A stretch of DNA of 40,993 bases from Pseudobutyrivibrio sp. (GTDB lineage: Bacteria; Bacillota; Clostridia; Lachnospirales; Lachnospiraceae). The position numbers and the translations under genes are program-made. Positions 25,074-34,481 of this stretch are shown piece after piece. The stretch's first letter is position 1; the number at the start of each line of letters is the position of its first letter. The notes beneath the pieces were generated by a model, which saw nothing but the letters and a program-made list of their open reading frames with translations, was not told the DNA's origin and searched no databases. Location of the stretch: contig JAILGH010000040.1 of NCBI GenBank assembly GCA_024697025.1, forward strand, positions 1-40,993, in the 5' to 3' direction.

Positions 25074-26756
25074 ATGTTAGATGTAGGGTCAGTAATTGAC
25101 AATAAGTACAAAATATTAAACAAGATAGGCCAAGGTGGAATGAGCGTTGTTTATCTCGCGATGAATGAGCGAGCAAATAAACAATGGGCAATCAAAGAGA
25201 TTCGAAAAGATGCAGCAGCTGCTTCGGATATTAATATGGCTAGTATTAAGACTGAGACTGAGTTGCTAAAAAATCTTTCTCATCCAAACCTTCCAAGTAT
25301 AGCCGACATTATTGATTATGAGGATTCCATCCTTATTGTTATGGATTATGTCGAGGGGCATACATTGAAAAAAGCGGTGGATGAATATGGCCCACAGCCA
25401 CAAGAATATGTTATTGAGTGGGCAAAACAGCTTTGCGACGTTTTGGGATATTTACACTCTCAGAACCCACCGATTATATATAGAGATTTGAAGCCGGGCA
25501 ATATCATGTTAAAACCCGATGGCACTATTGTGTTAATCGATTTTGGTACAGCCAGACAATATAAATCAGACAATATAGAAGATACAACCTGTTTAGGTAC
25601 TCGTGGATATGCAGCGCCTGAACAATTTGGAGGACAGGGACAGACAGATGCTAGAACAGATATCTACTGCTTGGGAACGACAATGTATCACTTGGTTACT
25701 GGAAAGAATCCTAGTGAGCCTCCATATGAAATTAGAAACATAAGATATTGGAATGATTCGTTATCTAAGGGACTTGAACAGATTGTTGCAATATGTACGC
25801 AATTGGACCCTGAGAAGAGATATCAGAATTGTGCAGAAGTGTTATATGCACTTGAGCATTTCAATGAGCTTGATGTTTCGTATCGTCGCAAGGAGAAAGT
25901 TAAGCTTGCTACGTTTATTACAACTATCATGCTTGGTGCTGTTGCTGGGGCGGGGGCATTGATTTCCTTTGATTATGCAAACCAGATTCAGCAAGATAGT
26001 TATAAAACATTAATAGATCAGGCGAGTAGAGGTTTCAATGAGGAGGATACCAAAACTTCGCTAATAGATTCGATTTCGATTGATCCGTCAAAGGCTGATG
26101 CATATATAGATTTAATTGATAAGGTTTATCTTTCAGATGAGAACTTTTCATTAGATGAAGCGAATGAGATTCGCGAGATTCTCATCAAAACACAAGACAA
26201 GAAAACATATGAGCAAATACTAGCAAATGATCCAGCTAGTTACAGCTTATTTGCATATAGGCTTGGTTTAGCATATTACTACAGCTTTGAAGGGGAAGGT
26301 AACAAGCAACAATCCTCATATTGGTTTAAAAAAGCTGCTGAAGGTGGACTTAGTGAAAATCAAACTGAACGTGCTAAACGATTAGGAGCAATCGCTGAAT
26401 ATTACATAAACCTAGGAGCAATTGATAAGACTGGTGATAGTACAGTTAGTTACAAGGATTACTGGGACGATTTAGTTGCGGTCAGTGAAGGAAACATCAC
26501 TGAAATGGATAATGCTAATACAGCACTTGCTATATATAAGGAATTGGCGTCTCAGATTAGTATGAATGCCAATCAGTTTAAAAAGGCGGGTGTGTCTGCA
26601 TCAGATATGCAGCTACAAATTTTAAATATTGAAAAGCATGTAAAAAATGACATTGCAGGAACAGATGCTGAAGATTCGGAACGAGTCGTTGAGTTGGAGC
26701 AAGAGCTCGCTACGAATATTGAGGAAGCAAAGCAAGTCATTTCTATGCTAGAGTAG
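25074..26756 (+). CDS. Transmembrane serine/threonine protein kinase (PknB/PrkC-like, no PASTA)
   Basis: Residues 9-265 are a Hanks-type kinase: IGQGGMSVVYLA glycine loop, Lys41 in AIKEI, catalytic Asp138 in YRDLKPGN, Asp156 in the DFG, and the GTRGYAAPEQF activation segment. Residues about 278-299 are one membrane helix. The outer part (about 300-560) has no PASTA repeats; instead it is helical with a TPR/Sel1-like stretch (YRLGLAYYYSFEGEG, WFKKAAEGG), so it probably senses a protein rather than peptidoglycan. It likely phosphorylates threonines in the neighbouring proteins with ET[T/Q]xL motifs, which their FHA domains could then bind. Twenty-five bp after the phosphatase. Confidence 0.94.
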   Translation: MLDVGSVIDNKYKILNKIGQGGMSVVYLAMNERANKQWAIKEIRKDAAAASDINMASIKTETELLKNLSHPNLPSIADIIDYEDSILIVMDYVEGHTLKKAVDEYGPQPQEYVIEWAKQLCDVLGYLHSQNPPIIYRDLKPGNIMLKPDGTIVLIDFGTARQYKSDNIEDTTCLGTRGYAAPEQFGGQGQTDARTDIYCLGTTMYHLVTGKNPSEPPYEIRNIRYWNDSLSKGLEQIVAICTQLDPEKRYQNCAEVLYALEHFNELDVSYRRKEKVKLATFITTIMLGAVAGAGALISFDYANQIQQDSYKTLIDQASRGFNEEDTKTSLIDSISIDPSKADAYIDLIDKVYLSDENFSLDEANEIREILIKTQDKKTYEQILANDPASYSLFAYRLGLAYYYSFEGEGNKQQSSYWFKKAAEGGLSENQTERAKRLGAIAEYYINLGAIDKTGDSTVSYKDYWDDLVAVSEGNITEMDNANTALAIYKELASQISMNANQFKKAGVSASDMQLQILNIEKHVKNDIAGTDAEDSERVVELEQELATNIEEAKQVISMLE

Positions 26757-26765
26757 GGAATTATT

Positions 26766-27329
26766 ATGAGTTTGCAATCTAGTGTTGAATCAATTGCAGA
26801 ACAGAAACAGTTTTATCAGAGCTTGGCAATAATATTTTTAGTTATTGCAATAGCATTGTTTATAGCTGCAGTTGTTATATTTATAGTTTTCAAGATTCCA
26901 CATTCCATTAGAGTGTTAACGGGAGTTGGACGAGGTAAGGAGATTAACAAAATTTCCACCGACAGTAAGAAAGGACAGATAAGAGTTCCATCAAGTGAAC
27001 ATAAAGCCATAGTTAGTTGGAATACTTCTGCCTTACTAAAAAAGAAGAATGCAAAAAGTGGTACAGAAGAAACTACATTGTTATCTAATGATGAAACTCA
27101 ACTTTTAAGTGATGAGACAACTATTCTTAGCAGCGAAGATCAGACCACATTACTTACTGAATCATCTAATGATGAGACAACTATTCTTAATATATCAAGT
27201 GAAAATGATGAGACGACAGTTTTAGATTCATCAAGTGAAAATGATGAAACGTCGCTTCTTGAAGATATCGGCCTTGAGTTTGAAACTGATGGAGATATCA
27301 AAATTGTAGGTAGTAATCAAAAAATATAA
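26766..27329 (+). CDS. Small membrane protein with seven ET[T/Q/S][I/L/V]L motifs (candidate kinase substrate/FHA docking protein)
   Basis: A 187-residue protein I do not recognise. One strong membrane helix spans residues 19-43. After a basic region (about 45-98) the tail contains seven copies of an acidic-threonine motif: EETTLL, DETQLL, DETTIL, DQTTLL, DETTIL, DETTVL and DETSLL, between residues 100 and 166. Two similar motifs are in the FHA protease at 22807-24273. Acidic residues before Thr suit a bacterial Ser/Thr kinase, and Thr with Leu/Ile at +2/+3 suits FHA binding. The gene sits between kinase and FHA genes, 9 bp after the kinase stop. I infer a phosphorylated scaffold that recruits FHA proteins to the membrane. 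Confidence 0.8.
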   Translation: MSLQSSVESIAEQKQFYQSLAIIFLVIAIALFIAAVVIFIVFKIPHSIRVLTGVGRGKEINKISTDSKKGQIRVPSSEHKAIVSWNTSALLKKKNAKSGTEETTLLSNDETQLLSDETTILSSEDQTTLLTESSNDETTILNISSENDETTVLDSSSENDETSLLEDIGLEFETDGDIKIVGSNQKI

Positions 27330-27344
27330 GACGTAGGGATTGAA

Positions 27345-28277
27345 ATGAACGCGTTAATTGATAAAGGCATAATAAAAGAATTAAATAACGGAAACAATTT
27401 TGAGTACATTGTTACTGGTTTTGCATCCTTTATAGATACTGATTACAAAGTGCTTCAAAGTCAGAGTAATGATTTGTTTGTTAGATGCATGAAGATAATG
27501 CGAAATGGAAAGACAGATTTTTGCTATTTGGCTGATGAGTATAAACCGATTTCAACAATGTTTTCAAGTATCACATCGGATTATGCTATCGAATTAGCTA
27601 CAAATCTTTTAGAGTGCATTAACAATGTGAAAAATAATGGTTTTTTATCATGCCAAAGCATAGTGCTTGATACAGATAAAATATTTGTTAACGGAAATAC
27701 AAAGAAAATTAAACTAGTTTATATCCCAATAAGCGAAAGGGTATTTGAAACAAGCTTAGATTTTGAGGAAGCATTAAGAACAACGGTATGTGAGATTTTT
27801 AATAGCGTAACTGTTGAAAGGTCGGATAAGCTCGAGGGATTGATGGCTAATACATTAGATCGGAATATTCCATTGGAGCTAGTATATCAAAAAGGCCGAG
27901 AAATTGTTCCTGAGAGAGAGGCCAATAATGGTGAAGAGACATCACAGGAAAATATTAGAACAGGTGGGTCTAGTAAACTTGGCTGCGTTAAGCTCGTAGC
28001 GTTAAATGCACCTTATCCGTTTGAAATTAAGATTTCTGAAGATGATGTGGTAATCGGGAAAAAGGCCGAGCTGTCAGATAAGGTTATTGGTTTCAACAAT
28101 GCAATCAGTAGAAGACATTGTCGAATAATAAAGCAAAATGGAGATTTTTACATTATGGATGAAGGAAGTGCAAACGGGACATTCGTTAATAATGTAAGGC
28201 TAGAGCCAAATAATAGACAGCTAATCAACAAGGGTGATGTTATTCGCCTAGCAAATAGTGATTTTAGAGTGGAGTAA
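27345..28277 (+). CDS. FHA-domain protein with DUF6382-like N-terminus
   Basis: A 310-residue soluble protein. The C-terminal 85 residues are an FHA domain (VVIGKKAELSD, NAISRRHCRII, EGSANGTFVNNVRL), which binds phospho-threonine. Residues 1-190 (starting MNALIDKGIIKELNNGNNFEY) look like the N-terminal domain often found with FHA domains in clostridial secretion or pilus-type loci; I would assign DUF6382 by memory, not by a search. The size and position of that domain resemble the cytoplasmic pseudokinase domain of EssB/YukC, but there is no membrane helix, so equivalence is a guess. Overlaps the alternative start of the next gene. Confidence 0.85.
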   Translation: MNALIDKGIIKELNNGNNFEYIVTGFASFIDTDYKVLQSQSNDLFVRCMKIMRNGKTDFCYLADEYKPISTMFSSITSDYAIELATNLLECINNVKNNGFLSCQSIVLDTDKIFVNGNTKKIKLVYIPISERVFETSLDFEEALRTTVCEIFNSVTVERSDKLEGLMANTLDRNIPLELVYQKGREIVPEREANNGEETSQENIRTGGSSKLGCVKLVALNAPYPFEIKISEDDVVIGKKAELSDKVIGFNNAISRRHCRIIKQNGDFYIMDEGSANGTFVNNVRLEPNNRQLINKGDVIRLANSDFRVE

Positions 28278-28287
28278 GAGGTGTGAA

Positions 28288-29346
28288 GTGGCTAATCCAA
28301 TAATTATAATTGCGGATACTGATGAAAAATACATAGCTCCGCTACAATATAAATTCATAAACGATTACTTTAATAACATAGATTTGGAAGTAATTACTGA
28401 TAAAGAGTATTTTGACGAATATTTTTCGACACCTCAAAACGCTGAAGTGCTTATAGTGTCTGAGGATTTGTATCAATCATCTCTAAAAAAGCATGATATA
28501 AAAAATATTTTTATAATGTCAGAGCAAATGGATGATGATGCTACTGGTGATTTAAATATAAATAGATTATACAAATACACCAGCATTAGAGAAATATTTA
28601 GTGAGATAGTTGCAAAATGTGCCAAGGAACTTGCGGCAGGTGCAGTTGAAAAGAAAGAAACTCAGATAGTACTTGTTACATCTGCATGTGGTGGTGTAGG
28701 TAAAACCACTATAGCAATGGCCATTGCGGATAGCTTAGCTGAAGGGTATCAACGCGTACTATATATAAATGCTGCGATGATGCAAAACTTCCAGTATTTG
28801 CTTAATGATGACCCACCATTAAATGGAACTGATGTCTATGCGGCTATAAATAATCCAACAGAGAATGTTTATTTAGACGTAAAAGCGGAGATACGAAATG
28901 AAACATTTGACTATCTTCCAGAGTTTAAAGCGGCACTTCCATCTCTTGGTATTAATTATTCTATTTATACAAAAATAGCTTTATCGGCAAAGAAGAGTGG
29001 AGATTATGATTATATAATTATTGACTCAGATTCACTATTTGATGATGAAAAGCTAAATATGTTAAATATGGCTGACAAAGTGATAGTGGTAACAACTCAG
29101 TCAGTTAATGCCGTAAATGCTACCAACCATTTTGTAGACAATGTAAATGGTATTAATTCAGAGAAATATATTTTTATATGTAATAGATTTGTTAAGGAAA
29201 AGTTTAATGCATTAATTGCAACTGAGATAGTGCCTAAATTTACTATCACAGAATATATTACAGAAACAGAAGTCAATACATATATAAAACCTTCTGAAAT
29301 GGCATCCAACAACGTAATTAGAAAGGTTGCATTCTTAATAATGTAA
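28288..29346 (+). CDS. ParA/MinD-type ATPase with receiver-like N-terminus (CpaE-like)
   Basis: The N-terminal 110 residues (NPIIIIADTDEKYIAPLQYKF split by turns) look like a degenerate receiver domain. The rest is a SIMIBI ATPase with deviant Walker A SACGGVGKTT (Lys139) and a late DYIIIDSDSLF Walker B segment. CpaE proteins with this layout guide secretion or pilus machines to a cell site. The frame is open back to a GTG at 28258 inside the FHA gene, but AAGAGGTG followed by GTG at 28288 is the better start and leaves 10 bp between genes. ParA-like proteins are not part of the core T7SSb of Staphylococcus or Bacillus, so this is an accessory here. Confidence 0.85.
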   Translation: MANPIIIIADTDEKYIAPLQYKFINDYFNNIDLEVITDKEYFDEYFSTPQNAEVLIVSEDLYQSSLKKHDIKNIFIMSEQMDDDATGDLNINRLYKYTSIREIFSEIVAKCAKELAAGAVEKKETQIVLVTSACGGVGKTTIAMAIADSLAEGYQRVLYINAAMMQNFQYLLNDDPPLNGTDVYAAINNPTENVYLDVKAEIRNETFDYLPEFKAALPSLGINYSIYTKIALSAKKSGDYDYIIIDSDSLFDDEKLNMLNMADKVIVVTTQSVNAVNATNHFVDNVNGINSEKYIFICNRFVKEKFNALIATEIVPKFTITEYITETEVNTYIKPSEMASNNVIRKVAFLIM

Positions 29347-29356
29347 GGTGAGAGTC

Positions 29357-29608
29357 ATGGATAATAACGTCGTTATTGTGTTCAATAATTTGAAGAGAAA
29401 AGAAATGATTGATTTAGAAATACCAATCGATATTACAGCTAATGACTTGGTAGTGGCGTTAAATACAGCTTATGAATTGGGTATTGATGTTTCAAATCAG
29501 AAAAAATGTTTCTTAAAAGCGGAAAACCCCTTTGCTTTATTAAAAGGAAGCAAAAAGCTTTCAGAATTTGGCGTTAGAAATGGTACAGTTATTAACTTCA
29601 CAGAATAG
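29357..29608 (+). CDS. YukD/EsaB-like ubiquitin-fold protein
   Basis: An 83-residue protein with the beta-grasp pattern of YukD/EsaB: an N-terminal strand NNVVIVFNN, a DLEIPIDITANDLVVALNTAY segment with the long helix, a short KGSKKLSEFGVRNG turn and the final strand TVINF. YukD-family proteins are core cytoplasmic parts of T7SSb. The start is ATG 29357, with AGGTGAG upstream; a GTG at 29348 would only add MRV. The gene is 10 bp before the EssC gene start. Confidence 0.88.
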   Translation: MDNNVVIVFNNLKRKEMIDLEIPIDITANDLVVALNTAYELGIDVSNQKKCFLKAENPFALLKGSKKLSEFGVRNGTVINFTE

Positions 29609-29619
29609 GTTATAAGTTA

Positions 29620-32600
29620 ATGGGAACAAATAGATATAGGATTATATTATCAAGCAAAAATTTTTATAGAGAGATAGAGATTTCTTCTGACGTACATACT
29701 ATCAGAGTTGGTACAGGCATTGAGAATGATATTCGACTTAATAAAGAGTATTTTTTCGAAGAGTTTGATCTTGTATTTTCAAAAAATGATGGTTGGGTAT
29801 TGCTATGTTCGGATAACTTGTACATTAGTCAAGGGGATGCTAGGAAGTTACTTACCAAGGAGTTTTCTCATGGTGATACAGCCTCAGTATGCTATCAGGT
29901 ATCTGGGATAGAGTTGTTTAGTGTTGAACTTCTAATAGACTTTGACTACGAAAAGAAAAAGTATGATATAGCCGTAGATTTATCTAATCAAGCTTCAGTT
30001 AAAATAGGCGGCGCAAATGATTGTCAGATTGTGATTTCAGATGACTATATAGGAACAGATTGTATCAATATTGATAAGAGTTCCGAAGGTTATGTGGTTA
30101 CAGAAAGAAATACAAAATATGGTGTACGAGTTAATGGAATAAAGATAGATAAACCTACTTTGCTTGAAGAAAATGATTTTATATCATTTGCATCATTTGG
30201 AATGTGTATTCGCGGAGATTTATTGTATTGCGATGCGCAAAAAGTTGTTGGTTTAAATTCGGTATCAAGTAGAAATATGTCTATGGATACTAATGAATTA
30301 AAGTATCCAAAGTTTAATAGAAATCCAAGATTCAAGGCGATTCTTCCAGACGAAGATATTGAAGTATTGGATCCCCCATCAGAGCCTCAAAAGCCAGAGG
30401 GAAATATAATTCTTCAGCTTTTACCAGCAATAATTATGCTTGCTGTTACAATTGTATTAAGAGGTTTGATGGGTAACGGCGGTGGAGCTTATATTTGGAT
30501 AAGTGCCATTTCAATGACTATTGGTATAGTTACATCGATTACTAGTATCATCAGTTCTCGTAAAAAGTATAAAGTTGATACAGCGGAGCGCATAGAAAGC
30601 TATACCGCTTATATTGAGAACAAAAAAATATATATAGAAGAGTGTCGCAACAATGAAGAGCGACTCCTAAATGGAATATATTATTCAATTGAAAAGGAAA
30701 AAGGCTTTGTTAGAGATTTTTCCGACGTATTATTTGATAGAAATGTAGACGACGAAGATTATCTAGTTATACGTTTGGGTAATGGAAAGAAACAAGCAGT
30801 AAAGAAGCTAAGTATTAAACAGAAGGAAGAACTTAATTGTACTGATGAGTTAATGAAAATTCCTGAAGAGCTTCAGGCTAGATATCGAGATGTTCATAAT
30901 GTACCAATTACACTCGACCTTAAGAATAATAATGCCGTTGGTGTTATTGGTGAAAGAAATGATTTATATGCATTTATCAAAACGATTACAACAGACTTGG
31001 CTGTTAGACATTACTATACAGATACAAAGCTTTTCTATGTTATAGATGAAGAAGATGTTGATGATTTTACATGGGTTCGATTTTTACCACATGTTAAAAA
31101 CGAGCAATTGAACATGCGAAATATCGTCTACAATTCTGATAGCAGAAGTATTCTTTTTGATTTCTTATATAAGGAGCTCTCTAGCAGGGAGACAGCAAAG
31201 CAGACACATCCTAATTATGTCATCCTTATATATAGAGACAATGGTATTAAGAATCATCCTATCTCTAAGTTCATTGAGTATGCAAACATGGTAGGTGTTT
31301 CATTTATATTCTTTGAAGAGCACAAGGAATTACTTCCAAGCGGATGTAATAGTGTAATCCAACTCGAGGGAACAAAAGGAATTGTCACAGATACAGATGA
31401 CAAAAATCGAGTATCTAGATTTGATTATGAGATAGTCAAGACAAACGAGGCTGATTTTATATCACGAAAATTAGCTCCAGTATATTGTGAAGAGGTAAGC
31501 TTAGAGGGAACACTCACAAAGAATATAACATTATTTGAATTGATGAATATTCTTAACGTTGATGATATTGACCTTGAGAAGAATTGGGCTGAATCTGAAG
31601 TTTACAATTCTATGGCTGCACCACTTGGTGTTAAGTCTAAGAGTCAAATTGTCAGCCTTGACTTAAATGAAAAACATCACGGACCACATGGTCTTGTTGC
31701 TGGTACTACAGGTTCTGGTAAATCAGAGATATTACAGTCTTACATACTTTCAATGGCTACATTATTCCATCCTTATGAAGTTGGATTTGTAATTATCGAT
31801 TTCAAGGGTGGTGGTATGGTAAACCAATTTAGAGATTTACCACATCTAATTGGAGCTATTACAAATATTGATGGTAGAGAAATTAATAGATCATTATCAT
31901 CAATTAAGGCTGAGTTAAAGAAAAGACAGGCGGTATTTGCAGAATATGATGTAAATCATATTGATGCTTATATAAAACTATTCAAAAAGGGTGAGGCAAA
32001 GATACCTCTACCGCATTTGATACTTATAGTTGATGAGTTTGCGGAGTTAAAGATGGATCAACCTGAGTTCATGAAAGAGTTGATTTCAGCTGCCCGTATT
32101 GGACGAAGCTTGGGTGTACATCTTATCCTTGCAACACAGAAGCCTTCAGGTGTTGTTGATGCACAGATTTGGTCAAATTCTAAGTTTAAATTGTGTTTGA
32201 AGGTGCAAAACAAAGAAGACAGTAAAGAAGTGCTAAAAACTCCAGTTGCTGCTGAAATTAAAGAACCTGGTCGAGCATATCTTCAAGTAGGTAACAACGA
32301 GATATTTGAACTATTCCAGTCGGCATATTCAGGAGCACCTGCATCATATGACGTGACAGCACAGCAGAAACCATTTACTGTATATTCACTTGATTTGGCA
32401 GGAAAACATACTCCTGTATACACTCGCAAAAAGCAAAAGTCGGATGATGAGTCAGAAACACAATTGGATGCAATCACAAACTATATTGCTGCATATTGTG
32501 CAAAAAATGGAATCAACAGACTGCCAGGTATTTGCCTTCCATCACTCACAGAAAATATCGTATATACGAATGATGGCGCTAAACATGATGATATAAGTGT

Positions 32601-34152
32601 TTTGGTTAACTTGGGTGTTTATGATGATCCAGATAATCAATATCAAGGTGTAGCAGAGCTAGATGTATCTGGCGGCAATACACTTGTAATAGGATCTTCA
32701 CAGTTTGGAAAGACAAATCTTCTTCAGATGATTATTAGAGCTATAGCATTAAACTACAGTCCATCTGAAGTTAATCTATATATACTTGATTTTGCGTCAA
32801 TGGCGCTCAACGTATTTGCCGAATTGAATCATATCGGTGGTGTAGTTTCCGCTGCTGATGATGAGAAGCTTAAAAACTTCATCAGAATGATTCGAAAGGA
32901 AATGGCACGTCGTAAAGAGCGATTTGCAGACATGGGTATTACATCGTTTTCTTCATACAAAGAGGCGGGCAATAAAGATTTGCCTCAGATAGTTATTATG
33001 CTAGACAACTTTATAGCATTAAAAGAGCTATATAGTGTATACGATGACGATCTTATAAATATCTGCCGAGAAGGCGTGGCGCTAGGAATAAGCTTGATAT
33101 TTACTTCTACACAAACGTCAGGTATCAACTACAAGTATATGAGCAACTTTGCTAACAGAATATGCTTCTATTGCAACCAGCGTGATGAGTATAGCACCGT
33201 CTTTGATAGATGTAGAATGACACCAAAGAATGTGCCAGGTAGATGTTTATACTCTATTGATAAGACAATATATGAATTACAGACATATCTTGGCTTTGAA
33301 GGTGAAAAGGAGATTGATAGAGTTCAAAAGATTAAAGAGTTTATTCAGGAAATAAATAATCAATATCCTGAAGAAAAGGCTGTAAGAATTCCAGAAGTTC
33401 CAAAAGAACTTGACCTTGAATATGTTAAAACAAATTACTTTGGTCATGAAGATTATGTTCTTCCAATCGGTATCGATTATGACTTAGTTGATTTTGTAGA
33501 GCTTGATTTGCTTAATACATTTACTCTTGGAATTACAGGACGAAGCGGATATGGTAAATGTTCGTTTGTAAACTACATAGTTAATTATCTACAAAAGAAT
33601 ATATTTAATTTTGAGTCTAAGTTGTATGTGATTGATGGGTTCGAGCAGAGGCTTAAGAATATTTCTTCATTAGGAATAGTTGATAGATATTCGATTGAAG
33701 TCAATGAGTTCGAAAACATTTTAACAGATGTTGAAGTTGAACTTGCGGCTAGAATGGATATGGTTAAGGCTAACGGATATGATGCAATTAGAGCCCTTCC
33801 GTTAATTGTAGTTTTGGTCAACAATCGAGAAATTTTTGCTGCAGATGCTGTTTCTAAAACAGCTCTCGACAAATACAAAAATTTAATTAAAACATACAAG
33901 AATATGAAAATATTATTTGTATTTTCGGATGTTGAGAATGTTGGATTCTCATTTGGTGCGTCGGAGATGCATAAGCAGGTAAAAGAATTCAATACTTTGA
34001 TTGCTATGGAAGATTTCGGGGCAATTAAGTGTGCTGAAATTCCGCAAGGAGCAGCCAAAAAGTACAAAAAGCCTATTGAATTGGGCGATGCGTATATCTT
34101 TAGAGCGCAGGATGCAGCTAAGATAAAAGTCATATATGAAGGAGGTAAATAA
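29620..34152 (+). CDS. essC: EssC-type FtsK/SpoIIIE ATPase, motor of the type VIIb secretion system
   Basis: A 1510-residue membrane ATPase. Residues about 1-200 hold two FHA-like beta domains as in EssC. Two membrane helices lie at about 262-312 (LLPAIIMLAVTIVLRGL and WISAISMTIGIVTSI). Three FtsK-type modules follow: module 1 with Walker A TTGSGKSE (Lys701) and LILIVDEFAEL as Walker B; module 2 with SSQFGKTN (Lys1031) and QIVIMLDNF; module 3 with GRSGYGKC (Lys1313), where the Ser/Thr after Lys is Cys and the domain looks degenerate. This is the layout of YukBA/EssC, which drives export of WXG100 and LXG proteins. Start ATG 29620 has only a weak AGG site 10 bases upstream; it follows the YukD-like gene closely. 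Confidence 0.95.
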   Translation: MGTNRYRIILSSKNFYREIEISSDVHTIRVGTGIENDIRLNKEYFFEEFDLVFSKNDGWVLLCSDNLYISQGDARKLLTKEFSHGDTASVCYQVSGIELFSVELLIDFDYEKKKYDIAVDLSNQASVKIGGANDCQIVISDDYIGTDCINIDKSSEGYVVTERNTKYGVRVNGIKIDKPTLLEENDFISFASFGMCIRGDLLYCDAQKVVGLNSVSSRNMSMDTNELKYPKFNRNPRFKAILPDEDIEVLDPPSEPQKPEGNIILQLLPAIIMLAVTIVLRGLMGNGGGAYIWISAISMTIGIVTSITSIISSRKKYKVDTAERIESYTAYIENKKIYIEECRNNEERLLNGIYYSIEKEKGFVRDFSDVLFDRNVDDEDYLVIRLGNGKKQAVKKLSIKQKEELNCTDELMKIPEELQARYRDVHNVPITLDLKNNNAVGVIGERNDLYAFIKTITTDLAVRHYYTDTKLFYVIDEEDVDDFTWVRFLPHVKNEQLNMRNIVYNSDSRSILFDFLYKELSSRETAKQTHPNYVILIYRDNGIKNHPISKFIEYANMVGVSFIFFEEHKELLPSGCNSVIQLEGTKGIVTDTDDKNRVSRFDYEIVKTNEADFISRKLAPVYCEEVSLEGTLTKNITLFELMNILNVDDIDLEKNWAESEVYNSMAAPLGVKSKSQIVSLDLNEKHHGPHGLVAGTTGSGKSEILQSYILSMATLFHPYEVGFVIIDFKGGGMVNQFRDLPHLIGAITNIDGREINRSLSSIKAELKKRQAVFAEYDVNHIDAYIKLFKKGEAKIPLPHLILIVDEFAELKMDQPEFMKELISAARIGRSLGVHLILATQKPSGVVDAQIWSNSKFKLCLKVQNKEDSKEVLKTPVAAEIKEPGRAYLQVGNNEIFELFQSAYSGAPASYDVTAQQKPFTVYSLDLAGKHTPVYTRKKQKSDDESETQLDAITNYIAAYCAKNGINRLPGICLPSLTENIVYTNDGAKHDDISVLVNLGVYDDPDNQYQGVAELDVSGGNTLVIGSSQFGKTNLLQMIIRAIALNYSPSEVNLYILDFASMALNVFAELNHIGGVVSAADDEKLKNFIRMIRKEMARRKERFADMGITSFSSYKEAGNKDLPQIVIMLDNFIALKELYSVYDDDLINICREGVALGISLIFTSTQTSGINYKYMSNFANRICFYCNQRDEYSTVFDRCRMTPKNVPGRCLYSIDKTIYELQTYLGFEGEKEIDRVQKIKEFIQEINNQYPEEKAVRIPEVPKELDLEYVKTNYFGHEDYVLPIGIDYDLVDFVELDLLNTFTLGITGRSGYGKCSFVNYIVNYLQKNIFNFESKLYVIDGFEQRLKNISSLGIVDRYSIEVNEFENILTDVEVELAARMDMVKANGYDAIRALPLIVVLVNNREIFAADAVSKTALDKYKNLIKTYKNMKILFVFSDVENVGFSFGASEMHKQVKEFNTLIAMEDFGAIKCAEIPQGAAKKYKKPIELGDAYIFRAQDAAKIKVIYEGGK

Positions 34153-34153
34153 A

Positions 34154-34465
34154 ATGGCAGACAATGAAGAACAGGTTAAACATTTAGATAGTGAACGCTT
34201 TGGAGAAGTCATAAAAGATTTTGAAGATGGGGTTAAAGAGTATGAACGCATAATAGATGGAGTAAAGACAGCTACCACAACTTTATTTATCTATTGGCAG
34301 GGTGAAGGCAAGAAGCAGTTCGAAAAGGATTATACAACAATCTATCGCCAACTAGAGGATGTGTCAGATGTTCTTTATGATTTAAGAGATGCATTGGTAG
34401 ATGCACAGGCGGCTTATATAAAGACTGATGAAGAAATAGCTAAGATGGCTAGTACGCAGGCATAG
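34154..34465 (+). CDS. WXG100-family secreted protein (EsxA-like)
   Basis: 103 residues, predicted as two helices with the turn motif YWQGEGKKQF near residue 47, a WxG turn. The start is ATG 34154, set by GGAGGT eight bases upstream; an earlier ATG at 34136 lies inside the EssC gene. Members form helical hairpin dimers and are exported by EssC, alone or as partners of larger effectors. It is placed directly after the motor gene, 1 bp after its stop. Confidence 0.88.
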   Translation: MADNEEQVKHLDSERFGEVIKDFEDGVKEYERIIDGVKTATTTLFIYWQGEGKKQFEKDYTTIYRQLEDVSDVLYDLRDALVDAQAAYIKTDEEIAKMASTQA

Positions 34466-34481
34466 AATTGGAGGATATAGT

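Noticed and set aside
33585-34133. 182-codon open frame on the minus strand within essC
   Set aside because: No ribosome binding site, Ser/Leu/Ile-rich shadow composition, and it overlaps the conserved third EssC module.
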